A DNA stretch of 8,785 nucleotides from Burkholderiaceae bacterium (lineage in GTDB: Bacteria > Pseudomonadota > Gammaproteobacteria > Burkholderiales > Burkholderiaceae_E), in NCBI GenBank assembly GCA_023258775.1, contig JALQWJ010000053.1:1-8785 (forward strand), in the 5' to 3' direction. A model generated the notes under the pieces. That model did not search any database. It was not told the origin of the DNA and saw nothing but the letters and a program-made list of their open reading frames with translations. This document shows positions 1 to 8,541 of this stretch, one piece after another (positions within the stretch are counted from its first letter, which is position 1; each line of letters opens with the position of its first letter). A program made the translations under genes and the position numbers.

Positions 1-1
1 G

Positions 2-2321
<2,320 letters not shown>

Positions 2322-2322
<1 letters not shown>

Positions 2323-3146
2323 TGGACCCGACCTCCTATCAACAACGTCGAAGCGAGGTCGAACAGTACTTTGACCGTACCGCGTTTTCGGCCTGGGCGC
2401 GCCTTACTTCCGATGCTCCGGTAAGTCGGATCCGTGCGACGGTTCGTGCAGGGCGCGAGCGAATGCGCACCAACATGCTGAATGCGCTTGGCCAAGATTT
2501 AGCGGGAAGACGGATTTTGGATGCGGGTTGTGGCACTGGTGCAATGGCCATTGAACTCGCCCAGCGAGGTGCCGATGTTTTGGCCGTCGATCTGTCGAGC
2601 CAATTGATTGATTTAGCTAAAGCGCGTGCAGCCCAGGAGCGAGCCAGGGCGTCGAAAGCCGAAGAAGGCTGCGAGCAGCGCAAGCAGCATCAGCAGCATC
2701 AGCAGCATCAGCAGCAACCTGGGCGCTCAAAGCCTGGCGAGATCATTTGGCTTGCCGGCGATATGCTTGATGCGAGTTTTGGTCAATTTGATCATGTGCT
2801 GGCGATGGATTCCCTTATTCATTACGAAGCACAGGATATGGGGCGTGCACTCGAGCGGCTTTGCCAACGTACCAAGCGAAGCTTGCATGTGAGTTTTGCG
2901 CCCCGAACCCCGATGCTTGCGCTCATGCATGCCGCTGGTCGATGCCTCCCTCGAGCAGATCGGGCCCCTTCGATTGTTCCTTTGGCTGGTGAAAAGATAA
3001 TCAGCGCACTACGCAGTCAGCGCAGTTTTGAGCATTGCAGGCTTTGGCTCGGTGAGCGGGTGAATAGCGGATTTTATATTTCTCAGCTATTAAATATTGA
3101 ACATATGACGGTGGATTGCCCAATTGTTGAGTTAAATCATGCGTAG
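2322..3146 (+). CDS. bchM: Magnesium-protoporphyrin IX O-methyltransferase BchM, with inserted Gln/His-rich tract
   Basis: BchM transfers methyl from S-adenosylmethionine to the ring C propionate of Mg-protoporphyrin IX, making the monomethyl ester that AcsF (encoded downstream) uses. The N-terminal family motif YFDRTAFSAW is at residues 16-25. The SAM-binding Rossmann motif I, RRILDAGCGTGAMAIELA, is at 63-80, with the acidic strand-2 end DVLAVDLS at 85-92 and the later AGDMLD at 145-150. FDHVLAMDSLIHY (156-168) and GFYISQLL (250-257) are also typical. The protein is 274 residues; usual BchM is about 220-240. Two regions account for the excess: a hydrophilic insertion around residues 103-139 that contains a Gln/His repeat, and about 17 extra C-terminal residues after the normal FYISQLL ending. 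The start overlaps the bchL stop by one base, and the 3' end overlaps lhaA by 8 bp. Confidence 0.96.
2685..2717 (+). repeat. In-frame CAG-CAG-CAT microsatellite in bchM
   Basis: Nearly four copies of the 9-bp unit CAGCAGCAT lie in tandem, reading (CAG CAT) (CAG CAG CAT) (CAG CAG CAT) (CAG CAG CAA). They are preceded by a degenerate GAG CAG CGC CAAG-like stretch. In the bchM frame the tract reads QH-QQH-QQH-QQQ, residues 122-132, inside an insertion between the SAM-binding region and the next strand. The unit is a multiple of three, so changes in copy number would keep the frame. Confidence 0.95.
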
Positions 3147-4581
3147 GCTTGCAGCGCTAAACCGGCAAATGGCGCTTCATTTGCGTCAGATTAGCCCGCG
3201 TTTTTTGCCCTTTGCCGATGCGGCAAGTGCGCAGCTCCCGCTCGGACAACTATTGCGGCTCTCACTTTTTCAATGTTCAGTCGGCATGTGTCTGGTATTA
3301 CTCACCGGTACCTTAAATCGGGTCATGATTGTTGAAATGGGGGTTGCCGCATGGCTGGTGTCCCTGATGGTCTCACTTCCGATTCTTTTTGCCCCTTTCC
3401 GAGCCTTGATTGGATTTCGTTCAGACACCCATCGCTCAGCAATCGGTTGGCGGCGGGTTCCGTATTTATGGTTTGGCACCATGATGCAAGTTGGGGGGCT
3501 GGAATTCATGCCTTTCGCACTTATCGTGTTATCGGGTGATGCTCAGGGGCCTGCTTTTGTAGGACCAGCGGCTGCTGCACTCTCTTTTTTAATGGTTGGC
3601 GCTGGCCTACACACAACTCAAACGGCAGGGCTCGCACTTGCTGCCGATTTATCAAGCGAGGAAAAGCAACCACGTGTGGTTGCTTTGCTCTATGTGATGC
3701 TGCTCGCTGGCATGGTTATCAGTGCCTTGATTTTTTCACTCGTGCTCGCTGACTTTTCTCAACTACAGTTGATCAAGGTTGTACAGGGCGCAGCATTGGC
3801 AACGATGATTCTCAATTGCATCTCGTTATGGAAACAGGAGCAAAAAAATCAAAACCCCAAGCAACAGGCTGCCAGACGCAGTTTTGGCGAGGCCTGGCGC
3901 GATTTCCTCGCTAAACCCGGTGCAAGGCGCTTTCTTTGGGCAACTGGTCTGGGTACAGCAGCATTCAATATGCAAGATATTTTGCTTGAACCTTATGGCG
4001 CCGAAGTTTTAGCGCTTCCGGTTGCACAAACCACTGCGCTTAGTGCATTTACTGCTTCAGGCATGCTCATCGCTTTTGGCCTTGCCGCAAGAGCGCTCAG
4101 CCGCGGTCAGCAAGCCTTAAAGCTTGCAGCGGCCGGCGCAGTGTTTGGCGTTTTCGCTTTTGCGGCTGTGATTTTTGCAGGCCCTTTGCAATCGCCGGAT
4201 CTCTTCCGAATCGGTGCTTCGTTGATTGGTTTTGGTGGTGGCTTTTTTGCTGTTGGTACCTTGATTACAGCCATGAATTTGGAGCAAGGTCCTTATAAGG
4301 GGCTTGCGCTTGGGGCCTGGGGTGCTGTTCAGGCAAGCGCGGCAGGTTTTGCAATTGCCGCTGGCGGCGTACTTAGAGACCTTTTCAAGCAGCCCATGCT
4401 ATCGGGCGCATGGGGTGAGGCTTTGCAAAACCCTGATATGCCTTATAGCGCAGTCTATCACCTTGAGATAGCGATGCTTTTTATCACGCTTGCGTTGATC
4501 GGTCCGATTACAAGATCGTTAAAGCCGCAAACAGCGCAGCTAAAGAATCAGGGCTTTGGCGTTGCTCAACTTCCTGGGTGA
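3139..4581 (+). CDS. lhaA: Light-harvesting complex 1 assembly protein LhaA (PucC/BCH2 family of the major facilitator superfamily)
   Basis: A 480-residue polytopic membrane protein of the PucC/LhaA family, which helps deliver bacteriochlorophyll to, or assemble, the LH1 antenna around the reaction centre. About twelve hydrophobic segments can be picked out, for example near residues 40-60, 70-90, 110-132, 142-168, 180-205, 215-232, 295-316, 328-350, 358-378, 388-412 and 440-458. Typical family pieces are LTGTLNRVMIVE (55-66), FAPFRALIGFRSD (84-96), GWRRVPYLWFGTMMQ (103-117), AGLHTTQTAGLALAADL (155-171) and DILLEPYGAEV (280-290). A hydrophilic Lys/Gln/Asn-rich loop (232-246) divides the halves. 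Position between bchM and puhA is the standard place for lhaA rather than pucC. The start lies in the last codons of bchM (8-bp overlap). Its TGA overlaps an ATG (TGATG) that opens a 21-codon ORF. Confidence 0.95.
   Translation: MRRLAALNRQMALHLRQISPRFLPFADAASAQLPLGQLLRLSLFQCSVGMCLVLLTGTLNRVMIVEMGVAAWLVSLMVSLPILFAPFRALIGFRSDTHRSAIGWRRVPYLWFGTMMQVGGLEFMPFALIVLSGDAQGPAFVGPAAAALSFLMVGAGLHTTQTAGLALAADLSSEEKQPRVVALLYVMLLAGMVISALIFSLVLADFSQLQLIKVVQGAALATMILNCISLWKQEQKNQNPKQQAARRSFGEAWRDFLAKPGARRFLWATGLGTAAFNMQDILLEPYGAEVLALPVAQTTALSAFTASGMLIAFGLAARALSRGQQALKLAAAGAVFGVFAFAAVIFAGPLQSPDLFRIGASLIGFGGGFFAVGTLITAMNLEQGPYKGLALGAWGAVQASAAGFAIAAGGVLRDLFKQPMLSGAWGEALQNPDMPYSAVYHLEIAMLFITLALIGPITRSLKPQTAQLKNQGFGVAQLPG
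3663..3686 (+). other. Perfect inverted repeat / hairpin inside lhaA
   Basis: Arms AAAGCAACCAC (3663-3673) and GTGGTTGCTTT (3676-3686) are exactly complementary over 11 bp with only GT between them. In RNA this would fold as a 10-bp stem with a 4-base loop. It falls in lhaA codons for KQPRVVAL. No strong T-run follows, so it does not look like an ordinary intrinsic terminator. Its function is unknown. Confidence 0.8.
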
Positions 4582-4646
4582 TGCTGCTGTCGTTATCGTT
4601 GTCGTTAGTTGTGTGGCTGATAAAGCTGTTGATGAAGATGTCTTAA
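4581..4646 (+). CDS. Putative 21-residue hydrophobic small protein between lhaA and puhA
   Basis: This short ORF starts with the ATG that shares its A with the lhaA stop (TGATG) and ends in TAA. The peptide begins MLLSLSLSLVVWL and closes with Lys-containing residues (IKLLMKMS), so it would make one short membrane segment with a positive C-terminal end. I recognise no family. The coupled stop/start and hydrophobic composition are suggestive, because small single-span peptides are known RC-LH1 partners in other purple bacteria. The DNA, however, is T/G-rich and contains a simple hexamer repeat, which gives Leu/Ser/Val codons by composition alone. No independent ribosome-binding site is clear apart from CTGGGTG just ahead. 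It could equally be untranslated spacer. Confidence 0.25.
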   Translation: MLLSLSLSLVVWLIKLLMKMS

Positions 4647-4697
4647 TGCATATTGGATTTTTTCGGTTGTTGTATTGATTTTTACTGGAGGTGAATC
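4582..4697 (+). other. lhaA-puhA spacer, T/G-rich, with hexamer repeat
   Basis: This is the largest gap between recognised genes in the cluster (116 bp). It contains three tandem copies of TCGTT(A/G) at 4590-4607, an oligo-T run (4658-4663) and the puhA ribosome-binding site. No stable GC-rich hairpin was seen, so no terminator is called. TTGATG (4629-4634) could serve as a -35, but no good -10 follows at the right distance. A promoter for puhA is known upstream of puhA in some purple bacteria, but none can be placed here with confidence. Confidence 0.5.
4687..4693 (+). promoter_or_regulatory. Strong ribosome-binding site of puhA
   Basis: GGAGGTG is a near-complete anti-16S match; GGAGG ends six bases before the puhA ATG. 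It is the clearest Shine-Dalgarno sequence in the window, fitting the need for high synthesis of a structural reaction-centre subunit compared with the overlapping biosynthetic genes upstream. Confidence 0.85.
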
Positions 4698-5483
4698 ATG
4701 TTGTTCCATTCAGGTGACGTCGGAGCAATCACCAGCTATATCGATATAGCGCAGGTGGTGCTCTATTTATTTTGGATTTTCTTTTTTGGCCTCATCATTT
4801 ATCTGCACCGCGAAGGCAAGCGCGAAGGTTATCCGCTGTTGCCAGGTAATCCTGATCTGCCCTCGCATGTGCGTTATGAAGGCGCATTTGGCATGCCTGA
4901 ACCTAAGACCTATAAGACAGCGCACGGGGAGATTTTTACAGCGCCGAATGGTAAAGAGGACAACCGTCCGATCGCAGGTAAATACACCGGCGGTGTGATC
5001 GGCGCTGCGCTTGAGCCTGTAGGCGATCCGATGAAGCTAGCAATCGGGCCTGGTTCGTATGCCGAGCGGCTTGATCGACCGGATCTCACCTTTGACGGGC
5101 ATCCAAAAATCATACCGATGCGTGTAGCCAAGGATTACTGGATTGAGGCGCGTGATCCCGATCCCCGAGGTAAGCCAGTTTTTGGCGGCGATCATGAAGT
5201 CGCAGGAACCGTCAGCGATGTCTGGGTCGATTTGGCCGAGTCGGTGATTCGTTATTTTGAGGTCAAGTTGCCTTCGGGTCGGTCAGTGCTACTGCCCCAT
5301 AACTTCACCAGAGTTGGGGATCAGGCGCTTGTCGTGCGTTCAATCTTTGCGAATCAATTCGAAGGTGTGCCAGCCACCAAGAAGCCGGATCAGGTCACAC
5401 TGCTTGAAGAAGAGCGCATCATGGCCTATTACGGCGCAGGCACCCTATATGCCACGCCAGACCGTGCTGAACCGATTGTTTGA
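4698..5483 (+). CDS. puhA: Photosynthetic reaction centre H subunit PuhA
   Basis: PuhA caps the L/M core of the type II reaction centre on the cytoplasmic side, stabilises the quinone sites and carries part of the proton path to QB. One transmembrane helix near the N-terminus (about residues 15-36, DIAQVVLYLFWIFFFGLIIY) is followed by the family motif REGKREGYPL (38-47). The rest is the globular PRC-barrel-type cytoplasmic domain, with DRPD-LTFDGHPKIIPMR (126-142) and the conserved end VTLLEEERIMAYYGAGTLYA (233-252). In the strand VWVDLAESVIRYFEV, D178 and E181 align by eye with Asp-H170 and Glu-H173 of the Rhodobacter sphaeroides proton path. The 261-residue length is normal. The start is fixed by the strong ribosome-binding site. 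A 62-bp spacer without hairpin or ORF separates it from puhB. Confidence 0.98.
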   Translation: MLFHSGDVGAITSYIDIAQVVLYLFWIFFFGLIIYLHREGKREGYPLLPGNPDLPSHVRYEGAFGMPEPKTYKTAHGEIFTAPNGKEDNRPIAGKYTGGVIGAALEPVGDPMKLAIGPGSYAERLDRPDLTFDGHPKIIPMRVAKDYWIEARDPDPRGKPVFGGDHEVAGTVSDVWVDLAESVIRYFEVKLPSGRSVLLPHNFTRVGDQALVVRSIFANQFEGVPATKKPDQVTLLEEERIMAYYGAGTLYATPDRAEPIV

Positions 5484-5545
5484 GTCAGACAGAAGGTCCG
5501 TGCAAGGATTCAAGATAATCAATTCAAAGGACTGAAGGTCTAGCG

Positions 5546-6211
5546 ATGAGTCACGACGATTTTGAACCGATCCCGGGTCTTCCCGAAATGCTACCAAGCG
5601 GTGAACGCGTCTTATGGCAGGGTGCACCGCAGTGGCAGCGCCTGGCGATTGAAGCATTCCATGTTCGCAAGATCGGGGTTTATTTCCTGATGCTTGCGGT
5701 TTGGCAAATTAGTACAACGGTTCATGACGGCGGCAGCCTCAACGAAGCCTTGATCGCCGCAAGCTGGATGATCGTACTCATGCTTAGTGCGCTTTTAATC
5801 TTGCTTGCACTTGCTCGGTTCTCTGCACAAACCACGCTGTACACAATCACCAATGCTCGGATTGTGATGCGCTTTGGTATGGCTTTGCCGCTGGTTGTGA
5901 ATATACCTTTTCGTATTGTTGAATCCGCTGACTGGCGAGCACGTGGTGAAGATAGTGCTGAAATTTGCCTTACGCTTGATGGTCGAGATGGTGCTCGTCT
6001 TTCCTGGGCGCATCTCTGGCCACATGCCAAGGCCTGGCATTTGCGTCATCCCAAGCCCCTATTGAGGGCCTTGGCCGATGGCGAGACAGTTGCACAACTG
6101 CTTGCTCAGGCGCTTGCTAATCATGCGCTTAGCCAAACAGTCAATGACAGTCCGCCCAAGCCCTTGCGGGTGCGTGTTGCTGAACAATCACTTCAGGCAG
6201 GCGTTGCTTAA
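5546..6211 (+). CDS. puhB: Photosynthetic complex assembly protein PuhB
   Basis: PuhB is a membrane protein that assists assembly of the reaction centre and RC-LH1 core in Rhodobacter. The 221-residue product begins with the family motif DDFEPIPGLPEMLPSGERVLWQG (residues 4-26). Two hydrophobic segments (about 43-57 and 68-92) follow, then a bacterial PH-like beta domain (about 95-155, including TLYTITNARIVMRFG and NIPFRIVESADW) and a short C-terminal helical and proline-containing tail. GAAGG (5534-5538) sits seven bases before the ATG. It follows puhA after 62 bp and is followed by puhC after only three bases, as is usual for puhABC. Confidence 0.95.
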   Translation: MSHDDFEPIPGLPEMLPSGERVLWQGAPQWQRLAIEAFHVRKIGVYFLMLAVWQISTTVHDGGSLNEALIAASWMIVLMLSALLILLALARFSAQTTLYTITNARIVMRFGMALPLVVNIPFRIVESADWRARGEDSAEICLTLDGRDGARLSWAHLWPHAKAWHLRHPKPLLRALADGETVAQLLAQALANHALSQTVNDSPPKPLRVRVAEQSLQAGVA

Positions 6212-6214
6212 GCT

Positions 6215-6661
6215 ATGTCTGCCATCCATGTCCGACCTGCTCCTTTGCTCGCCATGGGGGCGCTCGCACTGAGTTCGTTGTTGCTCGTGGCCTGGTATCG
6301 CTTGAATCTGCCCAGCGCACCACCCGACCCGGTGTCACAAATCAGCCAGAGAATAGCAACACAAGTTGATCTCTTATTCGTTGACCTGCCCGATGGCGGC
6401 GTCCTGGTTCAGCGGGCAGGCGATGGCACTGTGCTCGCACAAATTCAGATGGGTGAGGGTGGCTTTGTTCGCGCGACCTTGCGCAGCCTGATCAGAGAAC
6501 AGCCAAACACCAGGCATCACTTTCGTCTGGCGATGACCGAGCAGGGTCAGTTGCTACTTTGGCATCCGATCAGCGGACGAGTGCTCGATTTGAAGGCCTA
6601 CGGTCCAAGTAATCGACAGGTTTTTCTTGAATTTCTTCATGCTTCGGAGTCAACACCATGA
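6215..6661 (+). CDS. puhC: Photosynthetic complex assembly protein PuhC
   Basis: PuhC supports proper assembly and amount of the RC-LH1 core complex. The 148-residue protein has a single N-terminal membrane anchor (about residues 10-28, [19 protein letters not shown]) and then a soluble domain probably facing the periplasm. Family features in that domain are [20 protein letters not shown] (51-70), [17 protein letters not shown] (80-96) and the end [21 protein letters not shown] (121-141), including the conserved YGPSNR. Its start lies three bases past the puhB stop and its TGA overlaps the acsF ATG (ATGA), so the puhB-puhC-acsF group is likely translated together. Confidence 0.93.
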   Translation: MSAIHVRPAPLLAMGALALSSLLLVAWYRLNLPSAPPDPVSQISQRIATQVDLLFVDLPDGGVLVQRAGDGTVLAQIQMGEGGFVRATLRSLIREQPNTRHHFRLAMTEQGQLLLWHPISGRVLDLKAYGPSNRQVFLEFLHASESTP

Positions 6662-7725
6662 GCACGCTGATGGACGACATCAAAACCACAAAAGACGCGC
6701 TCGATAAAGCGCGTGATGAAAGCATCATCAGCCCTCGGTTTTACTCGACTGACTACGAGGCGATGGACCGGATCGACATTACGCCTGTGCGTGCTGAGTG
6801 GGATGCGATGATGCAAGAGTTTCGTGACGATCCTAATGGCGAGCATTTTCAGCGTGACGAGGCCTTTCGGGCTCGAGTGGCTGACCTTGAACCCGAATTG
6901 CGCGCCGAATTTTATGATTTCTTGATCAGTTCGGCGACTTCTGAATTTTCAGGTTGTGTTCTTTATAACGAAATCAGGCGACGGGTCAATAACCCAGACA
7001 TCAAAGAGCTCATGGGTTACATGGCACGCGATGAATCAAGGCATGCCGGATTTATCAATCAGTCATTGAAAGACTTCGGCGTAAATATTGATCTTGGGGA
7101 CTTAAAGCGGACAAAAAAATATACTTACTTCAAACCAAAATATATTTTTTACGCAACCTATCTTTCGGAAAAGATAGGCTATGCCCGCTACATCACTATC
7201 TTTCGCCAATTGCAAAGGCATCCCGAGCTTCAGTTTCATCCGATTTACAGCTGGTTTGAGCAGTGGTGTAATGATGAGTTCCGACACGGTGAAGCTTTTG
7301 CACTGATTCTTAGAGCGAATCCCCATTTGCTGCAGGGCCACAACCGTTTATGGATCAAGTTCTTCCTGCTTGCGGTCTATGCCACGATGTATGTGCGTGA
7401 TCATACGAGGCCAGCACTGCACAAGGCGCTCGGTTTTGACCCCACTGGCTATGACTACGAAGTGTTTCGAATTACCTCTGAGATCACACGTCAAACCTTT
7501 CCCCTCACACTGGACATTGACCATCCGCGATTTCGCCAGGGCATGGAGACGCTTCGTGAGCTTGGGGCTGCGAGTGAACTCGCTCGAAAACAAGGCGGTG
7601 TACTTTCAAGCGTCAAGCGTTTGTGGTTAGGGGCCAAGGCAAGTTTGGTTTTCGCATCGGTTTACCTGATTCCCTCTAAGGTAAACGCCTTACCTGAACG
7701 GGTGCGTTTAGCGCCGGTCTGGTGA
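6658..7725 (+). CDS. acsF: Aerobic magnesium-protoporphyrin IX monomethyl ester oxidative cyclase AcsF
   Basis: AcsF is the diiron, O2-dependent cyclase that forms the fifth ring (ring E) of bacteriochlorophyll from Mg-protoporphyrin IX monomethyl ester; the product is protochlorophyllide. It replaces the oxygen-sensitive radical-SAM enzyme BchE under aerobic conditions. The 355-residue length is typical. Family motifs are [11 protein letters not shown] (27-37), [17 protein letters not shown] (93-109), [19 protein letters not shown] (122-140), [25 protein letters not shown] (154-178) and [17 protein letters not shown] (203-219). The paired ExxH motifs E126-H129 and E207-H210 supply diiron ligands. 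An AT-rich patch (7111-7150) follows the conserved Lys, Tyr, Phe and Ile codons. ATGA overlap with puhC places it in the puh operon. Its presence implies bacteriochlorophyll synthesis in the presence of oxygen. Confidence 0.97.
   Translation: MSTLMDDIKTTKDALDKARDESIISPRFYSTDYEAMDRIDITPVRAEWDAMMQEFRDDPNGEHFQRDEAFRARVADLEPELRAEFYDFLISSATSEFSGCVLYNEIRRRVNNPDIKELMGYMARDESRHAGFINQSLKDFGVNIDLGDLKRTKKYTYFKPKYIFYATYLSEKIGYARYITIFRQLQRHPELQFHPIYSWFEQWCNDEFRHGEAFALILRANPHLLQGHNRLWIKFFLLAVYATMYVRDHTRPALHKALGFDPTGYDYEVFRITSEITRQTFPLTLDIDHPRFRQGMETLRELGAASELARKQGGVLSSVKRLWLGAKASLVFASVYLIPSKVNALPERVRLAPVW
7157..7178 (+). other. Perfect hairpin inside acsF
   Basis: CCTATCTTT (7157-7165) and AAAGATAGG (7170-7178) are complementary over 9 bp around the four-base loop CGGA. 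It lies in codons for the conserved TYLSEKIG region. A weaker AT-only inverted repeat (AAAAAATATA at 7114-7123, TATATTTTTT at 7141-7150) lies just upstream. No T-run follows the hairpin, so it is not called a terminator. Confidence 0.7.
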
Positions 7726-7753
7726 TGAGGTGAGCGGCTTGGTCGCAAAGGCC

Positions 7754-7760
7754 GAAGGGG
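7754..7760 (+). promoter_or_regulatory. Ribosome-binding site supporting the TTG start of puhE
   Basis: GAAGGGG ends seven bases before the TTG at 7768. It decides the puhE start, because no other possible start codon (ATG, GTG or TTG) occurs in that frame between the stop at 7726-7728 and 7768. The nearby ATG at 7763 is out of frame and runs only three codons before TGA. Confidence 0.7.
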
Positions 7761-7767
7761 CAATGCG

Positions 7768-8541
7768 TTGCTGATTAGTTTTTTACTTGCCGCTTTCTTT
7801 GCATTGTTATTGTGGTGGCTCGGCACTGGCTTGGTGCTTTGGCTTGACGGTTTGCCCAGGAAGACCTTTGTCTGGAGCATGCTTGCAACCACGCTGCTGA
7901 GCGCCGCTGGTCTTTATGCGGTGTGGTGGACCCAGGATCAATCAAGCCAATGGGCTGTTTATCTTGCATTTGCGGGCGGCTTGTCGGTTTGGGCCTGGCA
8001 GGAGATGAGCTATTACCTTGGCTTTGTCACCGGGCCACGCAAGAAAGCCTGTGAACCGGGCTGTGCTGGATGGGGGCACTTCTTGCATGCCTTGCAAACG
8101 AGCCTCTATCATGAACTGGCGATCTTGATCGGTGCGCTGATGCTTTGGGGCCTTTCCCGTGAGGCTGAATTCGCGGTCGCTTTCTGGACCTACATGGTCT
8201 TATGGGCGATGCATGAAAGTGCAAGGATCAATGTATTTTTAGGGGTCCGCCATATCAACGCCGAATGGCTACCTGAGCATTTACAGTATTTGCGAAGTTT
8301 TTTGCGCCAGGCACCGATGAATCCTTGGTTCCCCTGGTCCATCGCCATCGCAGCTTCGGGTGCAGGCTGGATTTTCTACCAAGCTTGGTTTTGTCAGGAC
8401 CCTGCTCAAGCGAGCGCTTATTACTTGATTGGTGCGCTTGCAACGCTTGCCCTCATCGAACATGCTTTTTTGATGTTGCCAATTCCTTTGACTGCGCCCT
8501 GGGCCTGGGCACTTGGCAAGCGCAGACGGCAGGCCATTTAA
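7768..8541 (+). CDS. puhE: Putative photosynthetic complex assembly protein PuhE (DUF3623 family)
   Basis: PuhE is an integral membrane protein conserved in the puh part of purple-bacterial photosynthesis clusters. It influences reaction-centre and bacteriochlorophyll levels in Rhodobacter, but its molecular role is not firmly known. The 257 residues include about six or seven hydrophobic segments (near 3-25, 36-54, 62-86, 115-130, 136-150, 188-206 and 218-240). Conserved pieces are [14 protein letters not shown] (21-34), [19 protein letters not shown] (77-95), [11 protein letters not shown] (110-120), [17 protein letters not shown] (148-164), [12 protein letters not shown] (169-180) and EHAFLMLP (231-238). 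The repeated His/Glu pairs in membrane segments could bind a metal or tetrapyrrole; that is inference. Translation begins at TTG. The 42-bp gap after acsF has no terminator. In related clusters other photosynthesis genes follow, but here the cluster ends. Confidence 0.92.
   Translation: MLISFLLAAFFALLLWWLGTGLVLWLDGLPRKTFVWSMLATTLLSAAGLYAVWWTQDQSSQWAVYLAFAGGLSVWAWQEMSYYLGFVTGPRKKACEPGCAGWGHFLHALQTSLYHELAILIGALMLWGLSREAEFAVAFWTYMVLWAMHESARINVFLGVRHINAEWLPEHLQYLRSFLRQAPMNPWFPWSIAIAASGAGWIFYQAWFCQDPAQASAYYLIGALATLALIEHAFLMLPIPLTAPWAWALGKRRRQAI

Noticed and set aside
2339..2683. 114-codon open frame on the minus strand within bchM
   Set aside because: It lies wholly opposite conserved methyltransferase motifs, and its Ala/Arg/Ser-rich content reflects the sense codons.
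4629..4657. Sigma-70-like promoter for puhA (TTGATG with an ATTGGA-like -10 after 17 bases)
   Set aside because: The -10 match is poor and phototrophic promoters need not follow this consensus; not enough to annotate.
5484..5545. puhA-puhB spacer as a terminator or site of a small gene
   Set aside because: It has no ATG-started ORF before puhB and no stable hairpin; only short direct repeats such as ATTCAA and GAAGGTC.
7111..7150. AT-rich patch with seven consecutive A bases in acsF as a possible frameshift site or foreign insert
   Set aside because: The translation stays in the AcsF family without interruption, and the conserved Lys/Tyr/Phe/Ile residues force AT-rich codons.
8476..8519. 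TTGCCAA/TTGGCAA inverted repeat near the puhE end as a terminator
   Set aside because: Seven-base arms around a 30-base loop with no following T-run; too weak for a terminator.
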